NCBI GenBank assembly: GCA_020073185.1
Contig: JAIQFT010000016.1
Location: 20,831-84,830 of the forward strand
DNA length: 64,000 nt
Source: Terriglobia bacterium
Lineage (GTDB): Bacteria; Acidobacteriota; Terriglobia; Terriglobales; Acidobacteriaceae
Direction of reading: 5' to 3'
Part shown: positions 15,658 to 25,229 of the stretch, piece by piece
How the letters are laid out: each line of letters starts with the position of its first letter
Numbering within the stretch: position 1 is the first letter of the stretch
The notes under the pieces: generated by a model
Seen by the model: the letters and a program-made list of their open reading frames with translations, nothing else
The model's database searches: none
What the model was told of the DNA's origin: nothing
Made by a program: the position numbers and the translations under genes

Positions 15658-16623
15658 ATGAGGCGCAGGGGAATGCGCGTTTTGACGATGTTCGCTCTAG
15701 TTCTATTTCTTTTTAGCGTCGCGACTCCGGTGATGGTTTCTCAGGACGTGAAGACGTTATCCTCAACTTTGGCGAAGAGCATAACTGCATCTGGTCGAAG
15801 GAATGTCGCGGTCGTGGATTTCACCGACTTGCAGGGCAACGTGACGGAACTTGGCCGGTTCTTGGCGGAGGAATTCTCTGTTGACCTGTTGGGCGAGGCG
15901 AAGGGTTTCGAGGTGATTGATCGCACTCACCTTAAAGCGATCTTGCAGGAACATCGGCTCGCGACGACCGGTCTGATTGACCCGCAAACAGCCCGAAAGC
16001 TGGGGCAGATCGCCGGTGTTGACGCCCTCGTGACCGGTACAATAGTGCCGCTAGGCGACAGCGTCAGGCTTTCTGCAAAGGTCCTCGATACGAACACGGC
16101 GAAGATGCTCGGCGCAGCGACCGCGGAAATTCCAAAGACCAAAACAGTGGAAGAGCTCTTGCAACGCGGTATCGGTTCAACAGCTCGTGTTGATGGAGCG
16201 CCTTCGCAACCACCGCCAACAGTTCGCTCGCCGGAATTCCGGACGGAGTCTTACAGGATCGTTGCGGAATCGATGCGAAAGGTGGACGACAAGGCAACCC
16301 TATTGCTTAACGTCGATGCGGTCCGCTCAGAGGTTACTCACCTCGAACTAAGAGAGTGTTCGTTGTTAGATGAAAGCGGTGAACGCTGGGAAGCGGCAAT
16401 TTTTATTCAAAATTTCTATTGTGGCGACAGTGCCCAAATAAGTCAGGCAGGATGGGGTTGTGCTGGTGTGGACTTACTGCCCAATTCGAAGGTGAGGAGC
16501 CAATTCTGGTTCAAAGCTAGGGGTAGCACTGCCGGAACCCTGTTCTCTTTGAACTGCATCGAGGGATCGCCAAGGAATGGCCGTACTGTCCACATGGAAA
16601 ATATTCCGCTGAAAGGACGATAG
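15658..16623 (+). CDS. FlgO/CsgG-like secreted protein
   Basis: A 321-residue protein. ATG 15658 is favoured by AGGAGG 5-10 bases upstream. A signal peptide (VLTMFALVLFLFSVATPVMV) precedes a FlgO/CsgG-like domain at about residues 40-175. It starts NVAVVDFTDLQGN and ends in LVTGTIVPLGDSVRLSAKVLD, the fold that assembles or supports outer-membrane complexes. The C-terminal third (about 195-321) is unlike known families in my reading and has several Cys that may form disulfides. It starts 14 bases after the transglycosylase stop. Confidence 0.75.
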   Translation: MRRRGMRVLTMFALVLFLFSVATPVMVSQDVKTLSSTLAKSITASGRRNVAVVDFTDLQGNVTELGRFLAEEFSVDLLGEAKGFEVIDRTHLKAILQEHRLATTGLIDPQTARKLGQIAGVDALVTGTIVPLGDSVRLSAKVLDTNTAKMLGAATAEIPKTKTVEELLQRGIGSTARVDGAPSQPPPTVRSPEFRTESYRIVAESMRKVDDKATLLLNVDAVRSEVTHLELRECSLLDESGERWEAAIFIQNFYCGDSAQISQAGWGCAGVDLLPNSKVRSQFWFKARGSTAGTLFSLNCIEGSPRNGRTVHMENIPLKGR

Positions 16624-16703
16624 GTACACGGTTGTGGTTTGCGTGAACAAGCATGCATTGCTGACCGCAAGAACCGCTGCTCTTGAGCAGGAGAGTTTAC
16701 GGC

Positions 16704-17567
16704 GTGAGAGTCTACCTTGAGCGGTTCATAATCCCGATCCTCGCAAGCCTGCTCGCGGCGGTGCTCACGGGCCAGTTTGCCGTCTCCGCGACATACCGCA
16801 CACAAATCATGTTGGGCGTTGCGGGAGTTGCATTGATTGCCGCTTTGGTCGCGCAACGGACAGCGCTCGCTCAGGTCGATCGGGATTCTGATGCGAAATC
16901 GAGGTTTTTCTCCGTTGTTCTTATACTCGCTGCATGCGCTACTGCTGGTAGTTACCTTCTCGTCCGCTCGCATCCCACGTTGTTAACGAGTGCGCATTCT
17001 CAGAGTACCGGCACCGCCGCTGATCAGAAGCAGGTAGGTCAGCAACAGCAGCCCTCAAGCGAGCTTGGATCAGCCCGAACGGCCGTACCACAAACGTCTA
17101 ACCCGCCGATTCGGGATGGTGTTTCTACTGAACCGAATGGCAGCGGCCGTCATGACCTCAGGCAATGGGCCGTGTTGATTGCGGCCGAGGAAGATACCGG
17201 CTTTCCGGAACTGAAGAGTACCGTGTCTGACGCCCTTGCAAGTAAGGGGCATAACATCACAGAAATCCGTCATAATCCCGAAGCGTTTGGAAACGCGGTC
17301 GAGCTGAGACGAGCACTGGCTCGTCAATGCGATGGTCTTGTGGCTGCGAAGCGCGTATCCGCCATATCAGAAAGTACTGATCTGGACAAACTGCTAACCG
17401 CCCGCGTAACCCTCGATGTCAGGATTCTTAGCATAAGCGAAGCCACAACGGATGTTCGCTTCCGGTTGGAAGAAAATGGCGCAGGGTTCACGGCAGCAGA
17501 CGCCAACTCCAGGGCGAATGAGCGGATCGCAAAGCAGCTTCGGGAACGATTGAGTGTGATTCCATAG
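16704..17567 (+). CDS. membrane protein with C-terminal module shared with the transglycosylase
   Basis: A 287-residue protein from GTG (16704), preceded by AGGAGAG; a TTG seven codons upstream overlaps that site. Two or three helices lie in the first ~90 residues (FIIPILASLLAAVLTGQFAV, then VVLILAACATAGSYLLV). A Ser/Gln-rich linker leads to a periplasmic alpha/beta domain starting QWAVLIAAEEDTGF. The end, ARVTLDVRILSISEATT then ENGAGFTAADANSRANERIA, parallels the C-terminus of the transglycosylase. Function is unknown; it is the last gene of the three-gene operon. Confidence 0.65.
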   Translation: MRVYLERFIIPILASLLAAVLTGQFAVSATYRTQIMLGVAGVALIAALVAQRTALAQVDRDSDAKSRFFSVVLILAACATAGSYLLVRSHPTLLTSAHSQSTGTAADQKQVGQQQQPSSELGSARTAVPQTSNPPIRDGVSTEPNGSGRHDLRQWAVLIAAEEDTGFPELKSTVSDALASKGHNITEIRHNPEAFGNAVELRRALARQCDGLVAAKRVSAISESTDLDKLLTARVTLDVRILSISEATTDVRFRLEENGAGFTAADANSRANERIAKQLRERLSVIP

Positions 17568-17647
17568 GGGCCTCGAATCATCACATTCGGCGAGCATTTG
17601 CCCACCGGACCTCTGAGAGTTGCTGACCACTAACCGGCCCCTGCTTT

Positions 17648-20600
17648 TCAATCGTGGTGTCCCAGCAGCGCGGCTTCATCCAGTGGCGTGGCGGCGCGCG
17701 CCTTGCGGCGTTCTTGCCACACCTGAACGCGACGTTGCAAGCGGTCCAGATAGACGTAATAAACAGGAGTGATGTAGAGGGTCACGAGCTGCGAGAAGAG
17801 CAGTCCGCCGACCACCGCCAGGCCCAGTCCGCGCCGCGACTCCGCTCCCGCGCCAAAGCCGATGGCGATGGGCAGCGTGCCCATCAGCGCCGCCATGGTG
17901 GTCATCATGATCGGACGGAAGCGCACCAGCGCGCCCTGGTAGATCGAGTCCTCCGGCGACTTGCCTTCGGTGCGTTCCGCTTCCAGCGCGAAGTCGATCA
18001 TCATGATGGCGTTCTTCTTCACGATGCCGATCAGCATGATGATGCCCACGAAGGAATATAGGTTCAATTCCTGGTGGAAGATGAGCAACGTCAGCAGCGC
18101 GCCCACGCCGGCGGAGGGCAGGCCGGAAAGAATGGTGAGCGGGTGGACAAAGCTTTCGTACAAAATTCCCAGGATGATGTAGATCACGAGCACCGCCGCC
18201 ACCAGCAGCAGGCCCATGCCGGTGAACGACTGTTGGAAGGCCTGCGCCGTGCCCTGGAAGGTGCCGACGATGTCAGGCGGCAGAATCTTCTGCGCCTGCT
18301 GCTGCACCACGCGCGTCGCGTCGCCCAGCGCCACGCCCGGCTTCAAGTTAAAGCTGATGGTCACCGCCGGCAGCTGGCCCAGGTGGTTGACGGTGAGCGG
18401 ACCGACGGAGGGCACGAGCTTCGAAACCGTGTCCAGCGGAATCAGCTTGCCCGCGTTCGAGCGAATGTAGAGCGACGACAGCTCGCTGGGATTGTTCTGG
18501 TACCGCGGCTCCAGCTCCGTGATCACGTAGTATTCGTTGTTGGGCGTGTAAATGGTGCTGACCTGGCGCGTGCCGTAAGCGGAGTAGAGCGCGTCGGTAA
18601 CCTGGCCCGGAGTCACGCCCAGGGCGTAAGCCTTGTCGCGGTCCACCTGGATGGTCAACTGCGGGTTCTTGACCTGCAGATCGCTGGTCACGTCCTGCAA
18701 CTGCGGCAGATTGCGCAGCGCCGCTTCCAGCTTGGGCGCGCTGGAATACAGTTCGGCCAGATCGGGCGTCTGCAGGGCGTACTGATACTGCGACTTGGTG
18801 AGATTGCCGCCAATGCGGATGGTGGGCGGAATCTGCAGGAACGCGTTGATGCCGGGCACCTGCGCCAGTTGGGGACGCAACTCCTGGATAATCTCGGTCG
18901 CGCTCATGTGGTGGACGCGGTATTTCTTGTCCTTGAGGCGAAAGAACATGCGCCCCTGGTTGAGCGAGCCGCCGAAGGAGGGATTTCCTCCCATCGAAGA
19001 AATCAGGTTCAGCACGTTGGGATCGCGCCGCACTATATTGGCCGCCTTCTGCTGCAACTCGAACATGTCGTGGAACGATATTCCTTGCCGCGCCTCGGTG
19101 AAGGCGAACACCAGCCCCTGGTCTTCGTCCGGCAGAAACCCGGTCTTGACCTGAAGGTAGAGCACGGCGGTGAGTGCGATCACCACCAACGACACCATCA
19201 GGGTGGCGAACTTGTGCCGCAGCACCTTCTTCAGCGACCAGTCATAGCCGCGCAGCCAGGCGTCGAAGACGCGCTCGCTGGCCTGGTAGAAGCGGCCGTG
19301 CTCGCTCGGCGCCTGGTGCTTCAGGAAGCGGCTGCACAGCATCGGGGTCAGGGTCAGGGACACGAAGCCCGACACCAGGATGGCGACACCGATGGTGACC
19401 GCAAATTCGTGCAACAGGCGGCCGATGATTCCGCCCATGAACAGCAGGGGAATGAACACCGCCGCCAGAGAAATCGTCATCGAGAGGATGGTGAAGCCGA
19501 TCTCGCGCGAACCTTCCAGCGCTGCCTGCATCGGGCCCTTGCCCATTTCCATGTGGCGGACGATGTTCTCCAGCATGACGATGGCATCGTCCACCACGAA
19601 CCCCACCGAGAGGGTTAACGCCATCAGCGACAGGTTGTCCACGCTGTAGCCGAGCAGGTACATCACCGAGAAGGTGCCGATAATCGCCATCGGCAGCGCG
19701 AACGAGGGAATCACGGTGGCCGAAATATTGCGCAGGAAGAGAAAGATCACCATCACCACCAGCGCGATGGTGAGCAGGAGGGTGAACTTCACGTCGTTGA
19801 CCGAGGCGCGAATCGACTCCGAGCGGTCGTACAGGGTATCGATTTTCACCGAGGCGGGAATCTGCGCTTCCAGGCGAGGAAGCAGCTTCTTGACGCCGTT
19901 GACGACTTCGACGGTGTTGGTGCCGGGCTGGCGCTGGATAGCGAGCACGACGGCGCGGTCGCCGTTGTACCAGCTCGCGCTCTTGTCGTCCTGCACGCTG
20001 TCGATGACTCTGCCCAGTTCGTTCAGGCGCACCGGCGAGCCGTTGCGGTAAGCCACGATCATGGGGCCGAACTGCGCCGCGTTCTGCAACTGGCCGTTCG
20101 ACAGCAGCGTGAAGGTGTTGGTCTTCCCGTACAGCGTGCCGGTGGGAGTGTTGGTGTTGCCGGCGGCCAGGGCGGCGGTCACCTCGTTAATGCCGATCTG
20201 ACGGCTGGCCAGCGCGCGGGGATCGAGTTGCGCCCGCACCGCATACTTCTGCGAGCCGAACACCGACACCTGCGCCACCCCGTTCACCATCGAGATATTC
20301 TGCGCCATGGTGGTTTCGGCGGCCTCATCCACGTCGGACAGCTTGAGCGTCGGCGAGCTGACGGCGAGATACAGGATCGGCTGGTCGGCGGGATTAACTT
20401 TTTGGAACGACGGCGGCGTCGGCATCTCCGGCGGCAGTTGGCTGGCCGCCTTGGATATCGCCGATTGCACGTCCAGCGCGGCTCCGTCCAGGCTGCGGCT
20501 GAGGTTGAACTGGATGGTGATGTTCGAGCTCCCCAGCGCGTTGGTCGAGGTCATCGAATCGATGCCGGCGATGGTGGAAAACTGTTTTTCCAGCGGCGTC

Positions 20601-20791
20601 GCCACCGAGGACGCCATCGTCTCCGGGCTGGCGCCGGGCAACTGCGCGATCACCTGGATGGTGGGGAAGTCCACGTTGGGCAGGTCGCTGACCGGCAGCA
20701 GCGTGTAGGCAAAAATGCCGAAGATCAAGATCGCCGCCATGACCAGCGTGGTCATGATCGGCCGCTTGATGAAGAGCTCGGAAATACTCAC
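17648..20791 (-). CDS. RND efflux transporter, HAE1 family (AcrB-like)
   Basis: A 1047-residue inner-membrane proton-drug antiporter. The GTG at 20791 is taken because GGAGG precedes it and the protein then begins MSISELFIKRPIMTTLVMAA as family members do; the frame stays open upstream only by chance. The two TM4 aspartates for proton relay are present ([12 protein letters not shown]), as are the porter-domain start LPGASPETMASSVATPLEKQ and two large periplasmic loops. Its start overlaps the stop of the adaptor gene by four bases (GTGA), so the pair is translationally coupled. No outer-membrane channel gene is nearby. Confidence 0.92.
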   Translation of the reverse strand: MSISELFIKRPIMTTLVMAAILIFGIFAYTLLPVSDLPNVDFPTIQVIAQLPGASPETMASSVATPLEKQFSTIAGIDSMTSTNALGSSNITIQFNLSRSLDGAALDVQSAISKAASQLPPEMPTPPSFQKVNPADQPILYLAVSSPTLKLSDVDEAAETTMAQNISMVNGVAQVSVFGSQKYAVRAQLDPRALASRQIGINEVTAALAAGNTNTPTGTLYGKTNTFTLLSNGQLQNAAQFGPMIVAYRNGSPVRLNELGRVIDSVQDDKSASWYNGDRAVVLAIQRQPGTNTVEVVNGVKKLLPRLEAQIPASVKIDTLYDRSESIRASVNDVKFTLLLTIALVVMVIFLFLRNISATVIPSFALPMAIIGTFSVMYLLGYSVDNLSLMALTLSVGFVVDDAIVMLENIVRHMEMGKGPMQAALEGSREIGFTILSMTISLAAVFIPLLFMGGIIGRLLHEFAVTIGVAILVSGFVSLTLTPMLCSRFLKHQAPSEHGRFYQASERVFDAWLRGYDWSLKKVLRHKFATLMVSLVVIALTAVLYLQVKTGFLPDEDQGLVFAFTEARQGISFHDMFELQQKAANIVRRDPNVLNLISSMGGNPSFGGSLNQGRMFFRLKDKKYRVHHMSATEIIQELRPQLAQVPGINAFLQIPPTIRIGGNLTKSQYQYALQTPDLAELYSSAPKLEAALRNLPQLQDVTSDLQVKNPQLTIQVDRDKAYALGVTPGQVTDALYSAYGTRQVSTIYTPNNEYYVITELEPRYQNNPSELSSLYIRSNAGKLIPLDTVSKLVPSVGPLTVNHLGQLPAVTISFNLKPGVALGDATRVVQQQAQKILPPDIVGTFQGTAQAFQQSFTGMGLLLVAAVLVIYIILGILYESFVHPLTILSGLPSAGVGALLTLLIFHQELNLYSFVGIIMLIGIVKKNAIMMIDFALEAERTEGKSPEDSIYQGALVRFRPIMMTTMAALMGTLPIAIGFGAGAESRRGLGLAVVGGLLFSQLVTLYITPVYYVYLDRLQRRVQVWQERRKARAATPLDEAALLGHHD

Positions 20792-21966
20792 TGGCTGCCT
20801 CCGGCCGCAGGGGCCGACGCGCTGGTGGGAACCGTACTCTGCACATTGACCTTGCCATTCGGTGCGATGCGCAGCTGTCCATCCACCACCACGCGCTCGC
20901 GCGGCGCCAGCCCGCTGGCAATCAGCGTCAGATCGTGAAACGTGCCGCTGGTTTGCACCGGCTGCGGCTTTGCCGTGTTGTCCTGTGTCACGATGTAGAC
21001 GTAGGTGCCCTGTTGGCCGGTCTGCACCGCCTTGGTCGGCACGACAATCGCGTTCTTGCGGACCGAGAGGTCCAACACGACATCCACGTACTCGCCGGGC
21101 CACAGCCGCTTGTCCTTGTTCTGGAAGGTGCCCTTCAGCTTCACCGTGCCCGTGGTTGGATCCACGCCGTTGTCAATGAACGTAAGCGTGCCCTCGCCGG
21201 GGTCGGTCGTCTGCCCCTTGGGATACGCCAGCACCTTGAGATGCCCGCTGCGGGAATATTCGCGCACCTGCTGAAGCTGTGTTTCAGGAATCGAAAACGT
21301 CGCGTAAATGGGCGCGATCTGGTTGAGCTGCACCAGATAGGGCGTGTCGTTCGCCTTGATCAGGTTGCCGACGTTGATCAGCAGCGCCCCGGCGCGCGCC
21401 TCAATCGGCGCCTTGATATCGGTGTAGCGCAGTTGCACCTTGGCGGCGTCCACCGCGGCCTTGTCGGCGTTGACCGCCGACGCGTTGGCCTGCGCCTGCG
21501 TGCGCATCTGCTCCGCCTGCTCGCGCGAAATCACGCCCTGCTTTTCCAGCGCGGTGTAGCGGGCGGCCTGCGCCTGCGCGTTGACCGCATTCGCCTGATC
21601 GCGCTGCAAGTTGCCTTCGGCCTGCTCTAGCGCGGCCTGGAATGGCGCCTTATCGAGTTGGAACAGCAACTGTCCCTTGCGGACGTCGTCGCCTTCCTTG
21701 AAGTAAACGCGCTCCAGTTGTCCGTTGACCTGCGAGCGGATTTGCACCGTCTGGTACGCTTCGACGTTGCCGATCGCCGTGATCTGCACCGGAATGTCGC
21801 GCTGCTCCACGCTCGCGACCACCACCGGAGCCGCAGGCCGCTGCGCGCTCTGCCCACCGGGGCCAGCCGCCTGCGCGGTGTTCTTGCTGCAACCGAGAAG
21901 AACCAGGATGACTGCGAGCGCTGCCGGCAAGGCGCAAGAGCGCAACTTCACAAAACGCGGCTTCAT
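20788..21966 (-). CDS. RND periplasmic adaptor (membrane fusion protein), lipoprotein
   Basis: A 392-residue AcrA-type adaptor. The ATG at 21966 gives a lipoprotein signal with lipobox LVLLGCSKN, so Cys is the lipidated residue and the frame upstream is ignored. Then come a biotinyl-lipoyl half (VRSQVNGQLERVYFKEGDDV), an alpha-helical hairpin rich in Ala and Gln (about residues 110-160), the second lipoyl half (IKAPIEARAG) and a beta-barrel domain ending near VVPTKAVQTGQQGTYVYIV. It links the coupled RND pump to an outer-membrane channel encoded elsewhere. Confidence 0.9.
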   Translation of the reverse strand: MKPRFVKLRSCALPAALAVILVLLGCSKNTAQAAGPGGQSAQRPAAPVVVASVEQRDIPVQITAIGNVEAYQTVQIRSQVNGQLERVYFKEGDDVRKGQLLFQLDKAPFQAALEQAEGNLQRDQANAVNAQAQAARYTALEKQGVISREQAEQMRTQAQANASAVNADKAAVDAAKVQLRYTDIKAPIEARAGALLINVGNLIKANDTPYLVQLNQIAPIYATFSIPETQLQQVREYSRSGHLKVLAYPKGQTTDPGEGTLTFIDNGVDPTTGTVKLKGTFQNKDKRLWPGEYVDVVLDLSVRKNAIVVPTKAVQTGQQGTYVYIVTQDNTAKPQPVQTSGTFHDLTLIASGLAPRERVVVDGQLRIAPNGKVNVQSTVPTSASAPAAGGSQ

Positions 21967-22110
21967 GATGTCGTTACGGATCATTGCGAATGTGCGATGC
22001 CCCCACGAACGCGAAGTAAGCAACTACTTACTCTTCGATGCTTCCGATGTAAAGAGGGATTCGCCAGACCAAGTGAAGATTTTACCTTTGTTTACATTCT
22101 GACGAACGAA

Positions 22111-25100
22111 CTACGGCGCATGTGGCTCCAAGCCGGCCCCGCCTCCCAGCTCGGGTCCCGCTTTGCCGCGCAGCCGGATCAGCTTCCAGCGCAGCCGGTC
22201 GAGATACAGGTACATCACCGGCGTGGTGAACAGGGTCAGCGCCTGGCTGACGATGAGCCCGCCCACGATCGTTAGTCCCAGCGGCCTGCGCAATTCCGCG
22301 CCCACGCCTCCGCCCAGCGCTAGCGGCAGCGCGCCGAACATGGCCGCCAGGGTGGTCATCATGATCGGCCGGAAGCGCAGCAACGACGCCTCGTAGATGG
22401 CCTTGTCCGGCTCCATGTGGCCGCGCCGCTCCGCGTCGAGCGCGAAATCAATCATCATGATGGCATTCTTCTTCACGATCCCAATCAGCAGGATGATGCC
22501 GATCAGTGCCATCACCGTGAGGTCCGTCTTGGAGATCAGCAGCGCCAGCAACGCGCCCACGCCCGCCGAAGGCAGGGTGGAGAGAATCGTGATCGGATGC
22601 ATGTAGCTCTCGTAGAGCACGCCGAGCACGATGTACACCGTAACCAGCGCTGCCAGGATCAGGATCGGCTGGTTCTTCAAGGATTCCTGGAAGGCCGCCG
22701 CCGTGCCCGAAAAGCTGGCCAGAATGTTGCCGGGAAACATCATGCGGCGCTCCGCGTCGTCGATGGCGCGCACTGCCTCGCCCAAGGAAACTCCGGGCGC
22801 CAGGTTGAAGGAGATCGTGGTCGCCGGAAACTGCGATTGATGGTTGACCGCCAGCGCCGTGTTACTGGGCTCGTAGTGAGTAAAGGCGCTCAGTGGGACC
22901 AACTTGCCGTTCACCGCGTGCACGTAAACCTGCTTCAGCGCGTCCGGATTCTGCTGGAACTGCGGTGCCACCTCCATCACCACGTGATACTGGTTGAGCT
23001 GCCGGTAAATGGTGGACACCTGGCGCTGCCCGAAGGCGTCGTACAGCGCCTCATCCACCTGCTGCGGTTGCACGCCGAGGCGTCCGGCGGTGTCGCGGTC
23101 AATCACCAGCCTCAGCTCCAGCCCCTTGTTCTGCTGGTCGCTGGAGACGTCGCGCAACTCTTTCATGACCTTCAGGCGCTGCATCAGGCGCGGTGCCCAT
23201 TCGTTCAACTCGGCGAGATTGGCATCCTGCAGCGTGTACTGGAATTGCGCGTTGCTCATGCGCCCGCCGACGCGCACGTCCTGCACCGGCTGCAAAAAAA
23301 GGTTGGCGCCGGGGATGTGGCTGAGTTTTCCGCGCAGCCGGGCGATCACCTGGTCGGCGCTGGCTTTGCGCTGATTCAGCGGCTTCAACTGGATGAAGAA
23401 GCGCGCCGTGTTGCGCGCGCCGCCGCCGGTGAAGGCGCCGACCGTGTCCACCGCCGGATCGGAAAGCACGATGTCGCTGAACTGCTGCTGCTTCTGCCGC
23501 AGCGAGACGAACGAGATGTCCTGCGACGCCTGGATGCTGCCCATCAGCCGCCCCGTGTCCTGCTGCGGGAAAAAGCCCTTGGGCACGATGATGTAGAGGT
23601 AGACGGCCAGCGCCATGGTGGCCAGCATGACCACCAGCATGAGCGCCGAATGTCGCAGCACCCAGCGCAGCCCGCCGGCGTAGCCGTTGTGCATTCCGTT
23701 GAACGCCCGCTCGCTGAGCCGGTACAGCCGTCCGTGCTTGCGCTCCGATTCCGGCCGCAGAAACTTCGCGCACAGCATGGGCGTGGTCGTCAGCGACACC
23801 AGCAGCGACACGGCCACCGCCATACTCAGGACCACCGCAAACTCGCGGAACAGCCGCCCCACGATGCCGCCCATCAGCAGAATCGGAATGAACACCGCCA
23901 CCAGCGAGGTGCTCATGGAGAGCACGGTGAATCCGATCTCGCGCGCCCCTTTGAAAGCGGCGCGCACCGGAGGATCGCCCGCCTCGATATAGCGCGTAAT
24001 GTTCTCGATCACCACAATGGCATCGTCCACCACGAAGCCGGTGGCGACGGTCAGCGCCATCAGCGACAGGTTGTCGATGCTGTAGTGCAGCAGGTACATC
24101 AGAGCCACCGTGCCCAGCAGCGACAGCGGCACCGCCACGCTGGGGATAAACGTCGCCGCCGCGTTGCGCAGGAACAGAAAGATCACCATCACCACCAGCG
24201 CGACGGCCAGCGTGAGCGTGACCTCAACGTCCTGCACGGAAGTGCGGATGGTGGTGGTGCGGTCGTTGACCACCGACAGCTTCATCGCGCCCGGGATCGA
24301 AGCCTGGAACAGCGGCAGCAGCTCGCGAATGCGGTCCACGGTGCCGATAATGTTGGCGCCCGGCTGGCGGAAGATGATCATCAGCACGGCCGGCTTGCTG
24401 TTGAACAGCGCCGCGTTAAGCGTGTTCTCGACCGAGTCGAAAACGTTGGCGACCTGGTCCAGCCGCACCGGCGCGCCGTTGCGATAGGTCACCACCAGCG
24501 GCTTGTACTGATCGGCGACTTTGAGCTGGTCATCGGCGGTGATCGCCAGCGAGTCATGAGCGCCGCTGAACTCGCCCTTAGGACTGTTGGCATTGGCGCG
24601 GTTCAGGGCGTTGCGCACCTCATCGGTTCCAATGCCGTAGGCGGAAAGCTGCGTCGGATTGACCTGCACGCGCACCGCCGGCTTGGCGCCGCCGCCCACG
24701 ATCACCTGCCCCACGCCTTCCACCTGCGCGATTTTCTGCGCCAGGATGGAATCGGCCGCGTCGTACATGCGTCCCAGCGGCATGGTGTCCGAGGTCAGTG
24801 CCAGCAGGATGATCGGGGCGTCGGCGGGATTGGTCTTGCGGTAAGTCGGCGAGTTCGGGAGGTTGGCGGGAAGCTTCCCGCGCGCCGCATTGATCGCCGC
24901 CTGTACGTCGCGCGCCGCCGCGTCGATGTTGCGGCTCAGGTCGAACTGCATGGTGATTTGCGTCGAGCCGAGCTGGCTCGTCGAGGTCATCTCGGTGATG
25001 CCGGCTATGCGGCCGAATTGCCGCTCCAGCGGCGTCGCTACCGCCGAAGCCATGGTCTCCGGGCTGGCGCCGGGCAGCCCCGCCTGCACGGAAATGGTCG

Positions 25101-25227
25101 GAAACTCGACTTCCGGCAGCGGCGAGACGGGTAGCAGGAAATACGCGATGAACCCCGCGATCAGCACCGCCACGGCAAGTAGCGACGTCCCCACCGGCCG
25201 GCGGATGAACGGTTCCGAGACATTCAT
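22111..25227 (-). CDS. mdtC: RND efflux transporter, MdtC-like
   Basis: A 1038-residue HAE1-family pump starting MNVSEPFIRRPVGTSLLAVA. TM4 Asp pair in [16 protein letters not shown], porter motif LPGASPETMASAVATPLERQ, C-terminal [17 protein letters not shown]. It follows a sister pump by two bases, and that pump overlaps its adaptor, giving an A-B-C order as in MdtABC/MuxABC. There the two pump subunits form a mixed trimer that exports bile salts, novobiocin and similar compounds. The symbol is by gene order, not proven orthology. Confidence 0.88.
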   Translation of the reverse strand: MNVSEPFIRRPVGTSLLAVAVLIAGFIAYFLLPVSPLPEVEFPTISVQAGLPGASPETMASAVATPLERQFGRIAGITEMTSTSQLGSTQITMQFDLSRNIDAAARDVQAAINAARGKLPANLPNSPTYRKTNPADAPIILLALTSDTMPLGRMYDAADSILAQKIAQVEGVGQVIVGGGAKPAVRVQVNPTQLSAYGIGTDEVRNALNRANANSPKGEFSGAHDSLAITADDQLKVADQYKPLVVTYRNGAPVRLDQVANVFDSVENTLNAALFNSKPAVLMIIFRQPGANIIGTVDRIRELLPLFQASIPGAMKLSVVNDRTTTIRTSVQDVEVTLTLAVALVVMVIFLFLRNAAATFIPSVAVPLSLLGTVALMYLLHYSIDNLSLMALTVATGFVVDDAIVVIENITRYIEAGDPPVRAAFKGAREIGFTVLSMSTSLVAVFIPILLMGGIVGRLFREFAVVLSMAVAVSLLVSLTTTPMLCAKFLRPESERKHGRLYRLSERAFNGMHNGYAGGLRWVLRHSALMLVVMLATMALAVYLYIIVPKGFFPQQDTGRLMGSIQASQDISFVSLRQKQQQFSDIVLSDPAVDTVGAFTGGGARNTARFFIQLKPLNQRKASADQVIARLRGKLSHIPGANLFLQPVQDVRVGGRMSNAQFQYTLQDANLAELNEWAPRLMQRLKVMKELRDVSSDQQNKGLELRLVIDRDTAGRLGVQPQQVDEALYDAFGQRQVSTIYRQLNQYHVVMEVAPQFQQNPDALKQVYVHAVNGKLVPLSAFTHYEPSNTALAVNHQSQFPATTISFNLAPGVSLGEAVRAIDDAERRMMFPGNILASFSGTAAAFQESLKNQPILILAALVTVYIVLGVLYESYMHPITILSTLPSAGVGALLALLISKTDLTVMALIGIILLIGIVKKNAIMMIDFALDAERRGHMEPDKAIYEASLLRFRPIMMTTLAAMFGALPLALGGGVGAELRRPLGLTIVGGLIVSQALTLFTTPVMYLYLDRLRWKLIRLRGKAGPELGGGAGLEPHAP

Positions 25228-25229
25228 GG

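Noticed and set aside
20792..21103. N-terminal extension of the first RND pump
   Set aside because: Open frame upstream of GTG 20791 lies inside the adaptor gene and is Arg/Gly-rich; the family start and GGAGG place the start at 20791.
22417..25134. 905-codon open frame on the plus strand opposite the mdtC-like gene
   Set aside because: It is antisense to a well-supported RND gene and its product is His/Arg/Gln-rich without family features. Long antisense frames are expected in GC-rich codon usage.
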